A stretch of 23,949 nt of DNA. Source: Treponema sp. UBA4232. GTDB lineage: Bacteria; Spirochaetota; Spirochaetia; Treponematales; Treponemataceae. Of the stretch, positions 1 through 7,112 are shown piece after piece. The DNA is taken from NCBI GenBank assembly GCA_002396325.1, contig DGXM01000072.1, forward strand, positions 1 to 23,949, in the 5' to 3' direction. Each line of letters starts with the position of its first letter. The first letter of the stretch is position 1. The translations under genes and the position numbers were made by a program. The notes below the pieces were generated by a model, which saw only the letters and a list, made by a program, of their open reading frames with translations, searched no databases and was not told the DNA's origin.

Positions 1-2273
1 GAAGATGTGATTCTTCTTTGCTCTGCCAACACTTCAGTCTGAAGATTTACAGAAAATCCAGAGGCGCGGAATATTGACACGATGTCATTTTCATCCCATG
101 CAAACAGACGGTTTGATTTGTCCGCAAAAAAATCAGTTTCCGCCTCATCCATTTTTTTCAAAAGCATTTCCATTTCCACATCTGTCTTCGTGTCTTTGAA
201 AATCTGCTCGGAAATCAAGCGGCTTATGTGCTGGGCCTTTTTCGGTATGCGCTGCGAAATAATGATTCTTGCATTTTTTTCCAAAAGCGGGAGCCTGTCT
301 TTTTCAGGAACCGTTGAGTCATCAAATGCTATGTCTCTTTTGTCAGAGGATGTGCCGGAAAACAATTCAGCGATTGAAGATGCGGCATTCGAAATATCCG
401 ACATTGCGGCAAAGGGGTCACGAAAAAAAATCCTGTCAAAAACAACATCGCCAAAAAATCCTGCATTAGCTCTGATCATTCCCGGGGCAAACACATTTCC
501 TTCCATTAAATTGCCAAGCATCGGGCGGTCCATATCTCCCAAAGTGGATGCATACTGCTCCAAAGTTTCCCGGCCGCGTTGAGTTCTGCAAAGTCCGCAG
601 GTGAGACCTTCGGGAGTCTTTCGCATCACATGAAAAATAAGGAGAGCATCGTCTGCATTCCAGATAAGGCTGCGGTGGTGTCTCTTCAAATCCGCAAGCT
701 CGGTCATTTTGTCGCGGATTGTCGTAAGGACTTCCGCCCGGTTTGAATCGAGACGCGCCCTCCAACTTCGTTCGGCTTTATCCAAGACAGCACTCTTATG
801 TTTGTCTTCAGGAGAATACGTGAGATTTTCCTCGCATTTTTTTGCAGACGGTCCAAAGTGTTCATTCATCCACCACTCACCCACCGGATTCACCTGCTCG
901 GGATTTTCTTTATTCGAATCTTCCATCAGTGCTGAAATCTGAAGTTCCCTTCTTGAAAGAACATCTGCACGGATTTCATTTTCGTAGCCCTGTGTTGACG
1001 GCGTGTAAAATACCCTTCCGACAAGTGCATCGGGGAGATATTGCTGTGCAACCCAGTGGTCTCTATATGCGTGAGGATACATATAGCCTGTTCCGTGACC
1101 GAATCCTTCTGCGTCTCTGCTTGCATCCTTCAAGTGATTGGGAACATCGGCATCCTCTTTTTCAACGGAAGCAAGCGCATCGAAAAATGCCATGGAGCTG
1201 TTGGACTTTGGTGCGGTGGAAAGATAAAGCGCCGCGTGTGCAAGAAAATAGCGTCCCTCGGGGAAACCCACCCTGTCGAAAGCGGCGGCACAGGATTCAA
1301 CCACGGAAATTGCATGAGGGTCGGCAAGGCCTGTGTCTTCGCAGGCTGAAATCAACATCCTGCGGAAAATGAAATGCGGATCCTCTCCGGCCTTCACCAT
1401 GCGTGCAAGCCAGTAACAAGCGGCATCGGGATCACGTCCTCGGAGGCTTTTTATGAACGCTGAAATTATGTCGTAATGATAGTCACCATCGCGGTCATAG
1501 AGAACGACTTTTTTTTGAATGGATTCCTCGGCAGCTTCACGACTGATGTAGATTGTGCTTCCCCAGCTCGGCCTCGGAGGTTTTTCATCTGGAGCCCAGA
1601 CTTCTGGAGTTGTTTCCACGGCAAGTTCAAGTGCATTCAAAAGGCTTCTTGCATCTCCGTTTGCGGTTTCAACGAGATGTTCGAGTGCTCCGTCTTCGAA
1701 TTCAATTTTCCAGTGACCGTATCCTCTTTCGCTGTCTTCGATTGCCTGATGTGCGGCTTTCATCAAATCTTCTTTTGTGAGAGGCTTCAGTTGAAACACA
1801 CGGCTTCGGCTCACGAGGGCCTTGTTCACTTCAAAAAAAGGATTTTCGGTTGTGGCTCCGATTAAAATGATTGTGCCGTTTTCAACCCAAGGAAGAAGCG
1901 CGTCCTGCTGGCTTTTATTCCACCGATGCACCTCATCGACAAAAAGGATGGTCTTCCGCGTATACATATTGCGCTGCTCTTCGGCCTGTGCGATTGCCTT
2001 GCGGATGTCTGACACTCCGGTGAGGACTGCGTTCAATGTAATAAATGCGGATTTTGTGTGATTCGCGATGACCCGTGCGAGAGTTGTTTTCCCGGAACCC
2101 GGCGGTCCGTAAAAAATGACGGATGTGAGCTGGTCTGCGGCAATGGCTCTGCGCAAAAGACGCCCCTTTCCCACAATGTGATCCTGCCCGATGTATTCAT
2201 CCAAGGTGCGGGGTCTCATGCGGGCGGCAAGAGGTTCATGAGTTCTGCCTATGCTTTCAAATAAATCATCCAC
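1..2273 (-). CDS. rarA: RarA/MgsA-type AAA+ ATPase with C-terminal extension (3' end cut by window edge)
   Basis: The frame is open from a GTG at 2273 to the window edge, about 757 codons with no stop. RarA is a clamp-loader-like AAA+ ATPase acting at stalled or gapped replication forks. Visible motifs are Walker A GPPGSGKTT (residues 56-64), Walker B ILFVDEVHR (109-117), sensor 1 GATTENP (139-145) and an arginine-finger region SRSR (155-158). The RarA C-terminal oligomerisation region ends near residue 434 (FYTPSTQGYENEI). RarA usually stops there at about 430-450 residues, but here at least 320 more follow. The extension around residues 533-565 (a SLIWNADDALL stretch, then RKTPEGLTCGL) faintly resembles a Rossmann/methyltransferase-like segment. 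A RarA/unknown-domain fusion class is known in cyanobacteria, and I infer this is the same type. The GTG lies 2 bp after the upstream stop with GGAA about 8 bp before it, suggesting translational coupling. Confidence 0.92.
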   Translation of the reverse strand, partial: MDDLFESIGRTHEPLAARMRPRTLDEYIGQDHIVGKGRLLRRAIAADQLTSVIFYGPPGSGKTTLARVIANHTKSAFITLNAVLTGVSDIRKAIAQAEEQRNMYTRKTILFVDEVHRWNKSQQDALLPWVENGTIILIGATTENPFFEVNKALVSRSRVFQLKPLTKEDLMKAAHQAIEDSERGYGHWKIEFEDGALEHLVETANGDARSLLNALELAVETTPEVWAPDEKPPRPSWGSTIYISREAAEESIQKKVVLYDRDGDYHYDIISAFIKSLRGRDPDAACYWLARMVKAGEDPHFIFRRMLISACEDTGLADPHAISVVESCAAAFDRVGFPEGRYFLAHAALYLSTAPKSNSSMAFFDALASVEKEDADVPNHLKDASRDAEGFGHGTGYMYPHAYRDHWVAQQYLPDALVGRVFYTPSTQGYENEIRADVLSRRELQISALMEDSNKENPEQVNPVGEWWMNEHFGPSAKKCEENLTYSPEDKHKSAVLDKAERSWRARLDSNRAEVLTTIRDKMTELADLKRHHRSLIWNADDALLIFHVMRKTPEGLTCGLCRTQRGRETLEQYASTLGDMDRPMLGNLMEGNVFAPGMIRANAGFFGDVVFDRIFFRDPFAAMSDISNAASSIAELFSGTSSDKRDIAFDDSTVPEKDRLPLLEKNARIIISQRIPKKAQHISRLISEQIFKDTKTDVEMEMLLKKMDEAETDFFADKSNRLFAWDENDIVSIFRASGFSVNLQTEVLAEQRRITS

Positions 2274-2275
2274 GA

Positions 2276-3394
2276 TTAGTTTCCGGATTTATCTGATGTA
2301 CCGTCTCTGTTCCAAACTCCACGTCCGGGGTAATACGCATAAAGTCCCACTTCTTTGAAAGTATCGGGGGACGAAGAGATGTACCCGGAAATCGTCATAG
2401 CGGCATACTCATCACCGGAGCCTTCGTTTATGCTTGAATCCGTAACATAAATGAGAGGACACATAGATGTAACCATAGTTTGAGCATTGTTTGAGAAACT
2501 TGAAAGCGATGAAGCGGGAACTCCGTTACTGTCGATGGCGACTCTTGCAATTCCGTTTGATGTTCCCAGAATCAGATAGTTTGCAGTGCAGGCGATTGAA
2601 TAAATTGAGCCGCCTCCCAAATCAACAGACGAAGCCGTTCCTGAACCGGTCTTGTAATAAAGATGACTGTCTTTGCTCACAGAGTAATAAATGTAATAAT
2701 TGTTTGCTGCAAGCGCAGTGTCTTTACTGAAGACATCGCCAGAACTTGTATGCACCGCCTTGACAGCTTCCGTTGCTGAACCGGAAACAACAGAAGAAGG
2801 TGTGACCGCAGAGAGGGTTCCTCCGCTCAATTTGTAAATTGCATAAGCATTTGAAGAGTTCAGGATTCTTGCGTAAGCGACACGCCCGGGTGAAGAAGTC
2901 AATCTTCCATTGCCAACCTGGTTGTCAAAGATTGTCATCGCATAGGAAGTCGTTGTGGAACCAGTGACTGAGGTCAGATCTATCGGAGTCCAAGAGCTTC
3001 CGTCCGTGGACCTATACAGAGTCCTTGCTCCAGCCACATTGACGCTGTCGGAGGAACTTTCCTGCCATTCAATTGTGTAGCAATACATATATGTATCATC
3101 AGCGGCAATTGTAATTATGTTCTTCAAGCCTGTGCTCACTTTCTGCCACTGTCCGTTGAAAGAGCCTGTCGAAGTCGACGGTGAAATTGTCTTTTTATAG
3201 AGATGGTTGTTCGCGCAATAAAGGTTTCCCTTGAACGGAATGATGGCTCTTACGTCTCCGCTGATTCCTTCCTCACGCCGAACTTCCTGCTCAATCATCC
3301 AGTAAATGTTATCGTGGCAGCCGCAAATCAGCAAAGGGGAAATCACCGCAAAAAGTGTCAGTGCACGTGCCAATATTTTATGCATCTTTTTCAT
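2276..3394 (-). CDS. Exported lipoprotein, probable beta-propeller-like, function unknown
   Basis: I prefer the ATG at 3394 (MKKMHKILARALTL) because AAGGA lies 7 bp upstream. An in-frame ATG at 3415 sits against the previous stop. The product is about 372 residues. The N-terminus is basic then hydrophobic and ends in a lipobox-like LLICGC, so a lipid-modified cysteine is likely. The mature part is rich in Ser, Thr, Gly and Tyr with repeated beta-type segments. It contains one Asp-box-like motif, STDGSSWTPI (S-x-D-x-G-x-x-W), typical of beta-propeller hairpins. No enzyme signature is visible. It lies between an outer-membrane barrel gene and rarA on the same strand with short gaps, so it is probably co-transcribed with the barrel gene. 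The envelope location is well supported; the fold is inference and the function unknown. Confidence 0.85.
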   Translation of the reverse strand: MKKMHKILARALTLFAVISPLLICGCHDNIYWMIEQEVRREEGISGDVRAIIPFKGNLYCANNHLYKKTISPSTSTGSFNGQWQKVSTGLKNIITIAADDTYMYCYTIEWQESSSDSVNVAGARTLYRSTDGSSWTPIDLTSVTGSTTTSYAMTIFDNQVGNGRLTSSPGRVAYARILNSSNAYAIYKLSGGTLSAVTPSSVVSGSATEAVKAVHTSSGDVFSKDTALAANNYYIYYSVSKDSHLYYKTGSGTASSVDLGGGSIYSIACTANYLILGTSNGIARVAIDSNGVPASSLSSFSNNAQTMVTSMCPLIYVTDSSINEGSGDEYAAMTISGYISSSPDTFKEVGLYAYYPGRGVWNRDGTSDKSGN

Positions 3395-3417
3395 AATCAA
3401 TCCTTGCCCTCTCATTT

Positions 3418-4071
3418 TTAGAAATAGTAACGTGCCACAAGATCTATAGAAAGAAACTGCCCGTGGATATCCTGCTTGGAGCTGTCATACAAGTGAAGGA
3501 ATTCGGGCATCCATGAATATGAAATGTCTCCACCGACAGACCAGCTGGCACCGATTCTGTAATGCAGTCCCACCTGAGGCTTAACCACCAGTCCCGGCCA
3601 GTACGTTTTATTTCCGTAAGTCTCCCAGGCCATACCCACGCCGAGAGTAATCGGAATCTCGAAGTTCTTTATGGAAAACTGATACGTCGCAGTTGCCAAA
3701 ATCGGCACATAATTGAAGATGTTTCCACCCAAAGTCACATTGAATCCGAAAGCCACATCGGCACCAACGGCAAAATTGGGGAACAGAAAATAATGATACC
3801 CGAGGGAAGCTGCGCCACCCACTTTCAACTTACCGTCATCAGTAAAAGGATTGCCGAAATTCAGCGGAAAACCGGGGGCCAATGCAATGCGCAGATACTG
3901 ATCCCCCGCTTCAGTTTCATAATAAATAACATCAACAGGGTCTGAATTCTCGTGCTGTTCCTGAATATCTTCAGTTTCTTCGGCGGTTTGAGCATGTGCC
4001 ACGGGAGCCTCTACCACAGAAATTGCGGCGTAGAAAAAAAGGGCACAGAGCATAATTATAGAACGTTTCAT
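3418..4071 (-). CDS. Small outer-membrane beta-barrel protein (OmpW-like / T. pallidum TP0733-like)
   Basis: The 217-residue protein has a signal peptide (residues 1-27, cleavage likely after AHA). An acidic linker follows, then about 150 residues of alternating polar/aromatic beta-strand sequence. It ends in ARYYF; a C-terminal aromatic residue is the usual outer-membrane-barrel assembly signal. The size fits an 8-stranded barrel. From memory, T. pallidum TP0733, an OmpW-like candidate, lies beside folD (TP0732), matching the divergent arrangement here; that synteny was not checked. The start is supported by GAGGAAAC immediately before the ATG. It heads a minus-strand run with the lipoprotein and rarA. 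Barrel and export are confident, family membership moderate, transported substrate unknown. Confidence 0.85.
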   Translation of the reverse strand: MKRSIIMLCALFFYAAISVVEAPVAHAQTAEETEDIQEQHENSDPVDVIYYETEAGDQYLRIALAPGFPLNFGNPFTDDGKLKVGGAASLGYHYFLFPNFAVGADVAFGFNVTLGGNIFNYVPILATATYQFSIKNFEIPITLGVGMAWETYGNKTYWPGLVVKPQVGLHYRIGASWSVGGDISYSWMPEFLHLYDSSKQDIHGQFLSIDLVARYYF

Positions 4072-4120
4072 GTTTCCTCGCAGTTTTTTTGCCTTGATTG
4101 GCAGGACTTTTCACGTCCCC

Positions 4121-4148
4121 ATACTATCAATTTTCAGTCAAATAGTAT
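4121..4148. promoter_or_regulatory. Operator-like inverted repeat between divergent OMP and folD genes
   Basis: ATACTAT (4121-4127) and ATAGTAT (4142-4148) are perfect 7-bp inverted copies with a 14-bp spacer, so half-site centres are 21 bp apart, about two helical turns. The repeat lies in the only intergenic gap serving both divergent transcripts (4072-4235). TATACT on the minus strand (4149-4144) could also be a -10 for the OMP gene. I found no -35/-10 pair of good quality for either gene; for folD only a weak TACAAT (4201-4206) is seen. A dimeric repressor site is inference. Confidence 0.35.
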
Positions 4149-4235
4149 AGAATGTCCGAAAGTATATCGTATTTGCGGTATAAATTCAACATCTGCCGTT
4201 TACAATAAAAAAAATAACGGCGTGGAAGGTTACAG

Positions 4236-5108
4236 ATGAGCGCGACAATTATCGACGGAAAGGCAGTGGCAGCAGAAGTAAAGGCTGACGTGGCGGCAAA
4301 AGTTTCAGATTTGAAGAAAAAAGGCATAACTCCTTGTCTGGCAGTGATTTTGGTGGGCAACAACCCCGCATCAGTGAGCTATGTCACAGGAAAAAGAAAG
4401 GCTCTTGCCGAAGCCGGAATGGCAGACAGAAGCTTGGAACTTCCCGAATCCACCACAGAGGCCGAGCTTCTTGAACTGATTGCAAAACTCAATGCCGACG
4501 ATACGGTTCACGGAATCCTTGTCCAGCTGCCCCTTCCCAAGCATATAAACGAAGAGAAAGTGACAAATGCAATAGACCCCAAAAAGGATGTGGACGGCTT
4601 CCATCCCGTAAACGTGGGAAAACTTGTGACGGGAGAAAAGGGATTTCTGCCCTGTACGCCGCACGGAATCCTCGTTCTGCTGAAAAAGGCCGGCATCGAG
4701 ACCAACGGAAAGCGGGCCGTCGTAATCGGAAGAAGCAACATTGTTGGAAAACCGATGGCACTCCTCCTTTCCCGCCGCGAATGCAACGCAACCGTAACCC
4801 TCTGCCACACAGGAACCAAGGATTTGGCGTCAATCACCCGTGAGGCTGACATCATCGTGGTATGCACAGGCCATCCCCACACACTTACCGCCGACATGGT
4901 AAAAGAAGGAGCCGCAGTAATCGATGTCGGAGTGAACCGCATCCCCGATGCAGGCAAAAAGAGCGGCTTCAGACTTGTGGGCGATGCAGACTTCGACGAC
5001 ATAAAGGAAAAAGCCTCGTTCATTACGCCTGTTCCCGGTGGAGTCGGTCCCATGACAATTGCGATGCTCATCTACAATACGTTGGAAAGCGCGGAGAGGA
5101 TGCAATGA
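4236..5108 (+). CDS. folD: Bifunctional methylenetetrahydrofolate dehydrogenase / methenyltetrahydrofolate cyclohydrolase FolD
   Basis: FolD interconverts 5,10-methylene-, 5,10-methenyl- and 10-formyl-tetrahydrofolate with NADP(H), supplying one-carbon units in the cytoplasm. The 290-residue length is normal for the family. Visible signatures are the catalytic Y49-x3-K53 (YVTGK), QLPLP (97-101), DVDGFHPVNVG (118-128), the dinucleotide-binding GRSNIVGKP (165-173), EADIIVVCTG and the C-terminal signature PVPGGVGPMT (265-274). All key elements look intact. The ATG is preceded by GGAAGG at 6 bp spacing. It is divergent from the OMP gene and followed 221 bp later by folE2, another folate/pterin gene, which has its own candidate promoter. 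Confidence 0.97.
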   Translation: MSATIIDGKAVAAEVKADVAAKVSDLKKKGITPCLAVILVGNNPASVSYVTGKRKALAEAGMADRSLELPESTTEAELLELIAKLNADDTVHGILVQLPLPKHINEEKVTNAIDPKKDVDGFHPVNVGKLVTGEKGFLPCTPHGILVLLKKAGIETNGKRAVVIGRSNIVGKPMALLLSRRECNATVTLCHTGTKDLASITREADIIVVCTGHPHTLTADMVKEGAAVIDVGVNRIPDAGKKSGFRLVGDADFDDIKEKASFITPVPGGVGPMTIAMLIYNTLESAERMQ

Positions 5109-5114
5109 TTGAAC

Positions 5115-5139
5115 GTCTCTGAAAACTGTTTTTAGAGAC
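5115..5139 (+). terminator. Hairpin just downstream of folD, possible weak terminator
   Basis: GTCTCT (5115-5120) pairs with AGAGAC (5134-5139), and the stem continues through an A-tract facing a T-tract. No U-run follows, so intrinsic termination is doubtful. It could equally act as a 3'-end stabiliser or be chance. Confidence 0.3.
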
Positions 5140-5180
5140 TTCCAATTGTGATTGCGGCAGGAAGATTTTCTCTTTAGTGT

Positions 5181-5209
5181 CGGAGGCAGGGGTTTTTGTC
5201 CTTCCTCCG
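5181..5209 (+). terminator. GC-rich hairpin between folD and folE2, possible terminator
   Basis: CGGAGGCAGG (5181-5190) pairs with CCTTCCTCCG (5200-5209) over 10 positions with one mismatch and a 9-nt loop. A T-rich stretch follows only after a 13-nt gap (5223-5228). The folE2 promoter candidate lies downstream, so the two genes are plausibly separate transcripts. Confidence 0.35.
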
Positions 5210-5269
5210 CACACCGGGGGCATTTTTTCAACCCTTTTTCAGATAGCGGCGGGCTTGATTTTTCACCCC

Positions 5270-5298
5270 TTCACCAACCATGATTTTTGTGCTACAAT
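5270..5298 (+). promoter_or_regulatory. Candidate sigma70-type promoter for folE2
   Basis: A weak -35, TTCACC (5270-5275), is followed by a 17-bp spacer and TACAAT (5293-5298) with an extended -10 TG one base upstream. The predicted start lies about 25 nt before the folE2 ATG, leaving room for the purine-rich ribosome site (GGAGGAG region, 5318-5324). Confidence 0.5.
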
Positions 5299-5329
5299 CC
5301 CTGTTGTGTAAGGAGCCGGAGGAGACTGA

Positions 5330-6118
5330 ATGATAGACATACAAAACACTCCCGATACCCGAGAAATACCGCTCAGAAAAGTCGGAGTAAAAGGACTGAG
5401 GTATCCGGTGCAGGTGCTGGACAAGGTAAACGGAAAACAGCAGACTTCTGCAACTGTGAATCTTTTCGTGAATCTGCCTCACGACTACAAGGGCACTCAT
5501 ATGTCCCGTTTCATTGAAAACTTCCACCGCCATCACACTGATTTGAGCATGAGGAATTTTCTCCGTATGCTTGAAGACATAAGGGAATCGCTGCAGGCTG
5601 AAAGAGCATTCGGCACAATGCAGTTTCCGTTTTTCATGTCAAAAAAAGCACCGGTCTCCGGATCGGAAAGCATTATGGAATACAGCTGCTCATACGAGGG
5701 CGAGGTTACTGCGGAAAAACAGAATTTCTATGTAGCCGTCTCCGTTCCCGTCACAACACTCTGCCCCTGCTCAAAAGCCATCTCCAACCGTGGCGCACAC
5801 AACCAGCGGGGAATCGTTACAGTCAAACTGCAGAACACAAGCCTTTTCTGGATTGAAGACGTGATTGAGTTGATAGAAAATTCCGCGTCCTGTCCGCTCT
5901 TCAGCATCCTGAAACGTCCCGATGAAAAATGGGTCACCGAGCACGCCTACGACAATCCCCGTTTTGTTGAGGATGTTGTGCGTGAAGTGTGCGTGGGTCT
6001 GAAGAATTTCACAAAGTGCGAAAAGCCGTTCACTTGGTTCAGCGTTGAGTGCGAAAACTTTGAAAGCATCCACAACCACAACGCTTACGCCTACACGTCA
6101 TCCGATGACATTCAGTGA
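5330..6118 (+). CDS. folE2: GTP cyclohydrolase FolE2 (type IB)
   Basis: FolE2 converts GTP to 7,8-dihydroneopterin triphosphate, the first step of folate synthesis; the product can also feed queuosine-type pathways. It is the metal-dependent type IB enzyme (COG1469), unrelated in sequence to FolE. The 262-residue length is typical. Family signatures seen are GTHMSRF (55-61), TTLCPCSKAIS (142-152, with C145/C147), GAHNQRG (155-161) and ESIHNHNAYA (245-254). These hold the expected Cys/His metal and substrate residues. The ATG at 5330 has a strong GGAGGAG-type ribosome site. Its position after folD fits a folate role. No FolE-type enzyme is visible in the window. Confidence 0.95.
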   Translation: MIDIQNTPDTREIPLRKVGVKGLRYPVQVLDKVNGKQQTSATVNLFVNLPHDYKGTHMSRFIENFHRHHTDLSMRNFLRMLEDIRESLQAERAFGTMQFPFFMSKKAPVSGSESIMEYSCSYEGEVTAEKQNFYVAVSVPVTTLCPCSKAISNRGAHNQRGIVTVKLQNTSLFWIEDVIELIENSASCPLFSILKRPDEKWVTEHAYDNPRFVEDVVREVCVGLKNFTKCEKPFTWFSVECENFESIHNHNAYAYTSSDDIQ

Positions 6119-6240
6119 TTCCGGGGGCGTTGCGGGGGTGCGCTTTAAGGCGGTTTTCAACACAATCATTGATGACACCCCCGCTGGGTGGGTAGCACGC
6201 AACAAAGTGCGGGCGTAGGGAGGGGCTCCTCCCGCAGGAT
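6119..6240. repeat. GC-rich structured intergenic element, possible dispersed repeat
   Basis: After the folE2 stop there is a GC-rich stretch unlike the AT-rich DNA that follows it. GCGGGGGTG (6132-6140) and CACCCCCGC (6176-6184) are a perfect 9-bp inverted repeat. A second hairpin, GGGAGG (6218-6223) with CCTCCC (6228-6233), can also pair as TGCGGG/CCCGCA (6208-6213/6231-6236). The stretch includes GGGCGTAGG, which recurs in the 18.8-kb intergenic region. Short open frames exist but look non-coding. I infer a dispersed, REP-like element; it could also serve as a transcript end for folE2. Confidence 0.4.
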
Positions 6241-6281
6241 TTTCCATTAAAACAGTCCGGGCATTTTCATTGATTTTCCTA

Positions 6282-6310
6282 TTGCCGATTTGCCGTTTTG
6301 AGTGTAAAAT
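6282..6310 (+). promoter_or_regulatory. Candidate promoter for adk
   Basis: TTGCCG (6282-6287), a 17-bp spacer and TAAAAT (6305-6310) form a reasonable sigma70 pair. The predicted start falls near 6317, leaving a leader of about 36 nt that holds AGGAG (6341-6345). A small hairpin, TGGGA-TTTT-TCCCA (6317-6330), followed by a run of eight T sits at the very 5' end of that leader. Confidence 0.45.
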
Positions 6311-6352
6311 GAGGTATGGGATTTTTCCCAACTTTTTTTTAGGAGATTACAG

Positions 6353-6985
6353 ATGAATTTTATTTTTTTGGGACCACCCGGAGCAGGTAAAGGAACTTTG
6401 GCAGGACAGGTTGCAGAGGAGTACGGAATTCCTCATATTTCAACAGGCGACATTTTCCGTGCAAACATTAAAAATAAGACTCCGCTGGGAATCAAGGTGA
6501 AGGCCGTGATTGATGCCGGTGGACTTGTGAGCGACGAAGACACCTGCGCTTTGGTGGAAGACCGCCTCAAGCAGGACGATTGCAAAAAGGGATTTATTCT
6601 TGACGGATTTCCTCGCACCATTCCACAGGCAGAGGCTCTTGAGAAAATCAAGGGGGATGTGCAGGTTGTGAATTTCGAAGTGGACAATGAACTGATTATC
6701 GCCCGCCTTTCAAACCGCCGTGTGTGCCGCAGTTGTGGAACAAACTACAATGTGAAATTCATGCCGCCGAAGGTTGAAGGAAAATGCGACAAGTGCGGAG
6801 GAGAGCTTTACACCCGCGATGACGACAAGCTTGAATCAATCACAAACCGTCTGGATGTGTACCGCAAACAGACTGAACCGCTGATTGATTTTTACCGCAA
6901 ACTCGGCAAACTGACGGACATCAATTCGGCACGTGACAGCAAAGAAGTTCTTGTGGACTTCAGAAAACTCTTCCCTGCAAAATAA
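6353..6985 (+). CDS. adk: Adenylate kinase, long zinc-binding form
   Basis: Adenylate kinase catalyses ATP + AMP = 2 ADP in the cytoplasm. The 210-residue protein has the P-loop GPPGAGKGT (7-15), the AMP-binding STGDIFR (30-36) and GFPRT (85-89). The long LID domain carries a four-cysteine zinc site, C125-x2-C128-x16-C145-x2-C148. The start is set by AGGAG about 7 bp upstream of the ATG and by the P-loop only six residues in. It appears monocistronic, with a candidate promoter before it and an intrinsic terminator after it. No motif is missing. Confidence 0.97.
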   Translation: MNFIFLGPPGAGKGTLAGQVAEEYGIPHISTGDIFRANIKNKTPLGIKVKAVIDAGGLVSDEDTCALVEDRLKQDDCKKGFILDGFPRTIPQAEALEKIKGDVQVVNFEVDNELIIARLSNRRVCRSCGTNYNVKFMPPKVEGKCDKCGGELYTRDDDKLESITNRLDVYRKQTEPLIDFYRKLGKLTDINSARDSKEVLVDFRKLFPAK

Positions 6986-6993
6986 TCCTGCAT

Positions 6994-7022
6994 GGCCCGT
7001 CTTTTCAGGCGGGTCTTTTTTT
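6994..7022 (+). terminator. Intrinsic terminator of adk
   Basis: GGCCCGTC (6994-7001) pairs with GGCGGGTC (7008-7015), including two G-U pairs, around a 6-nt loop, and seven T follow (7016-7022). It starts 9 bp after the adk stop. Confidence 0.85.
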
Positions 7023-7077
7023 GCGTGACGGAAAATTTTCAGATGAATACTTAATTAATTTTCAAACATTTCTTCCA

Positions 7078-7106
7078 TTGAATTTTTTTATTATTTATGC
7101 TATAAT
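7078..7106 (+). promoter_or_regulatory. Strong extended -10 promoter of carD, predicting a leaderless mRNA
   Basis: TTGAAT (7078-7083), a 17-bp spacer and a perfect TATAAT (7101-7106) preceded by TGC form an extended -10 promoter in AT-rich DNA. The ATG of carD begins at 7113, only 6 nt after the -10 box. The expected transcription start therefore coincides with the A of the start codon. The 6-nt gap is GTTTTT and holds no ribosome-binding site. Confidence 0.75.
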
Positions 7107-7112
7107 GTTTTT

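Noticed and set aside
82..582. 166-codon plus-strand frame at the left edge
   Set aside because: It is antisense to the continuous RarA-extension frame on the minus strand.
4136..4141. TTGACT on the minus strand as a -35 for the OMP gene
   Set aside because: No acceptable -10 box lies 16-18 bp downstream of it.
4508..5071. 187-codon minus-strand frame over folD
   Set aside because: It is a shadow of folD, which has all family signatures on the plus strand.
6098..6331. 77-codon minus-strand frame between folE2 and adk
   Set aside because: It runs through GC-rich hairpins and the adk promoter, has Pro/Arg-rich low-information sequence and no ribosome site.
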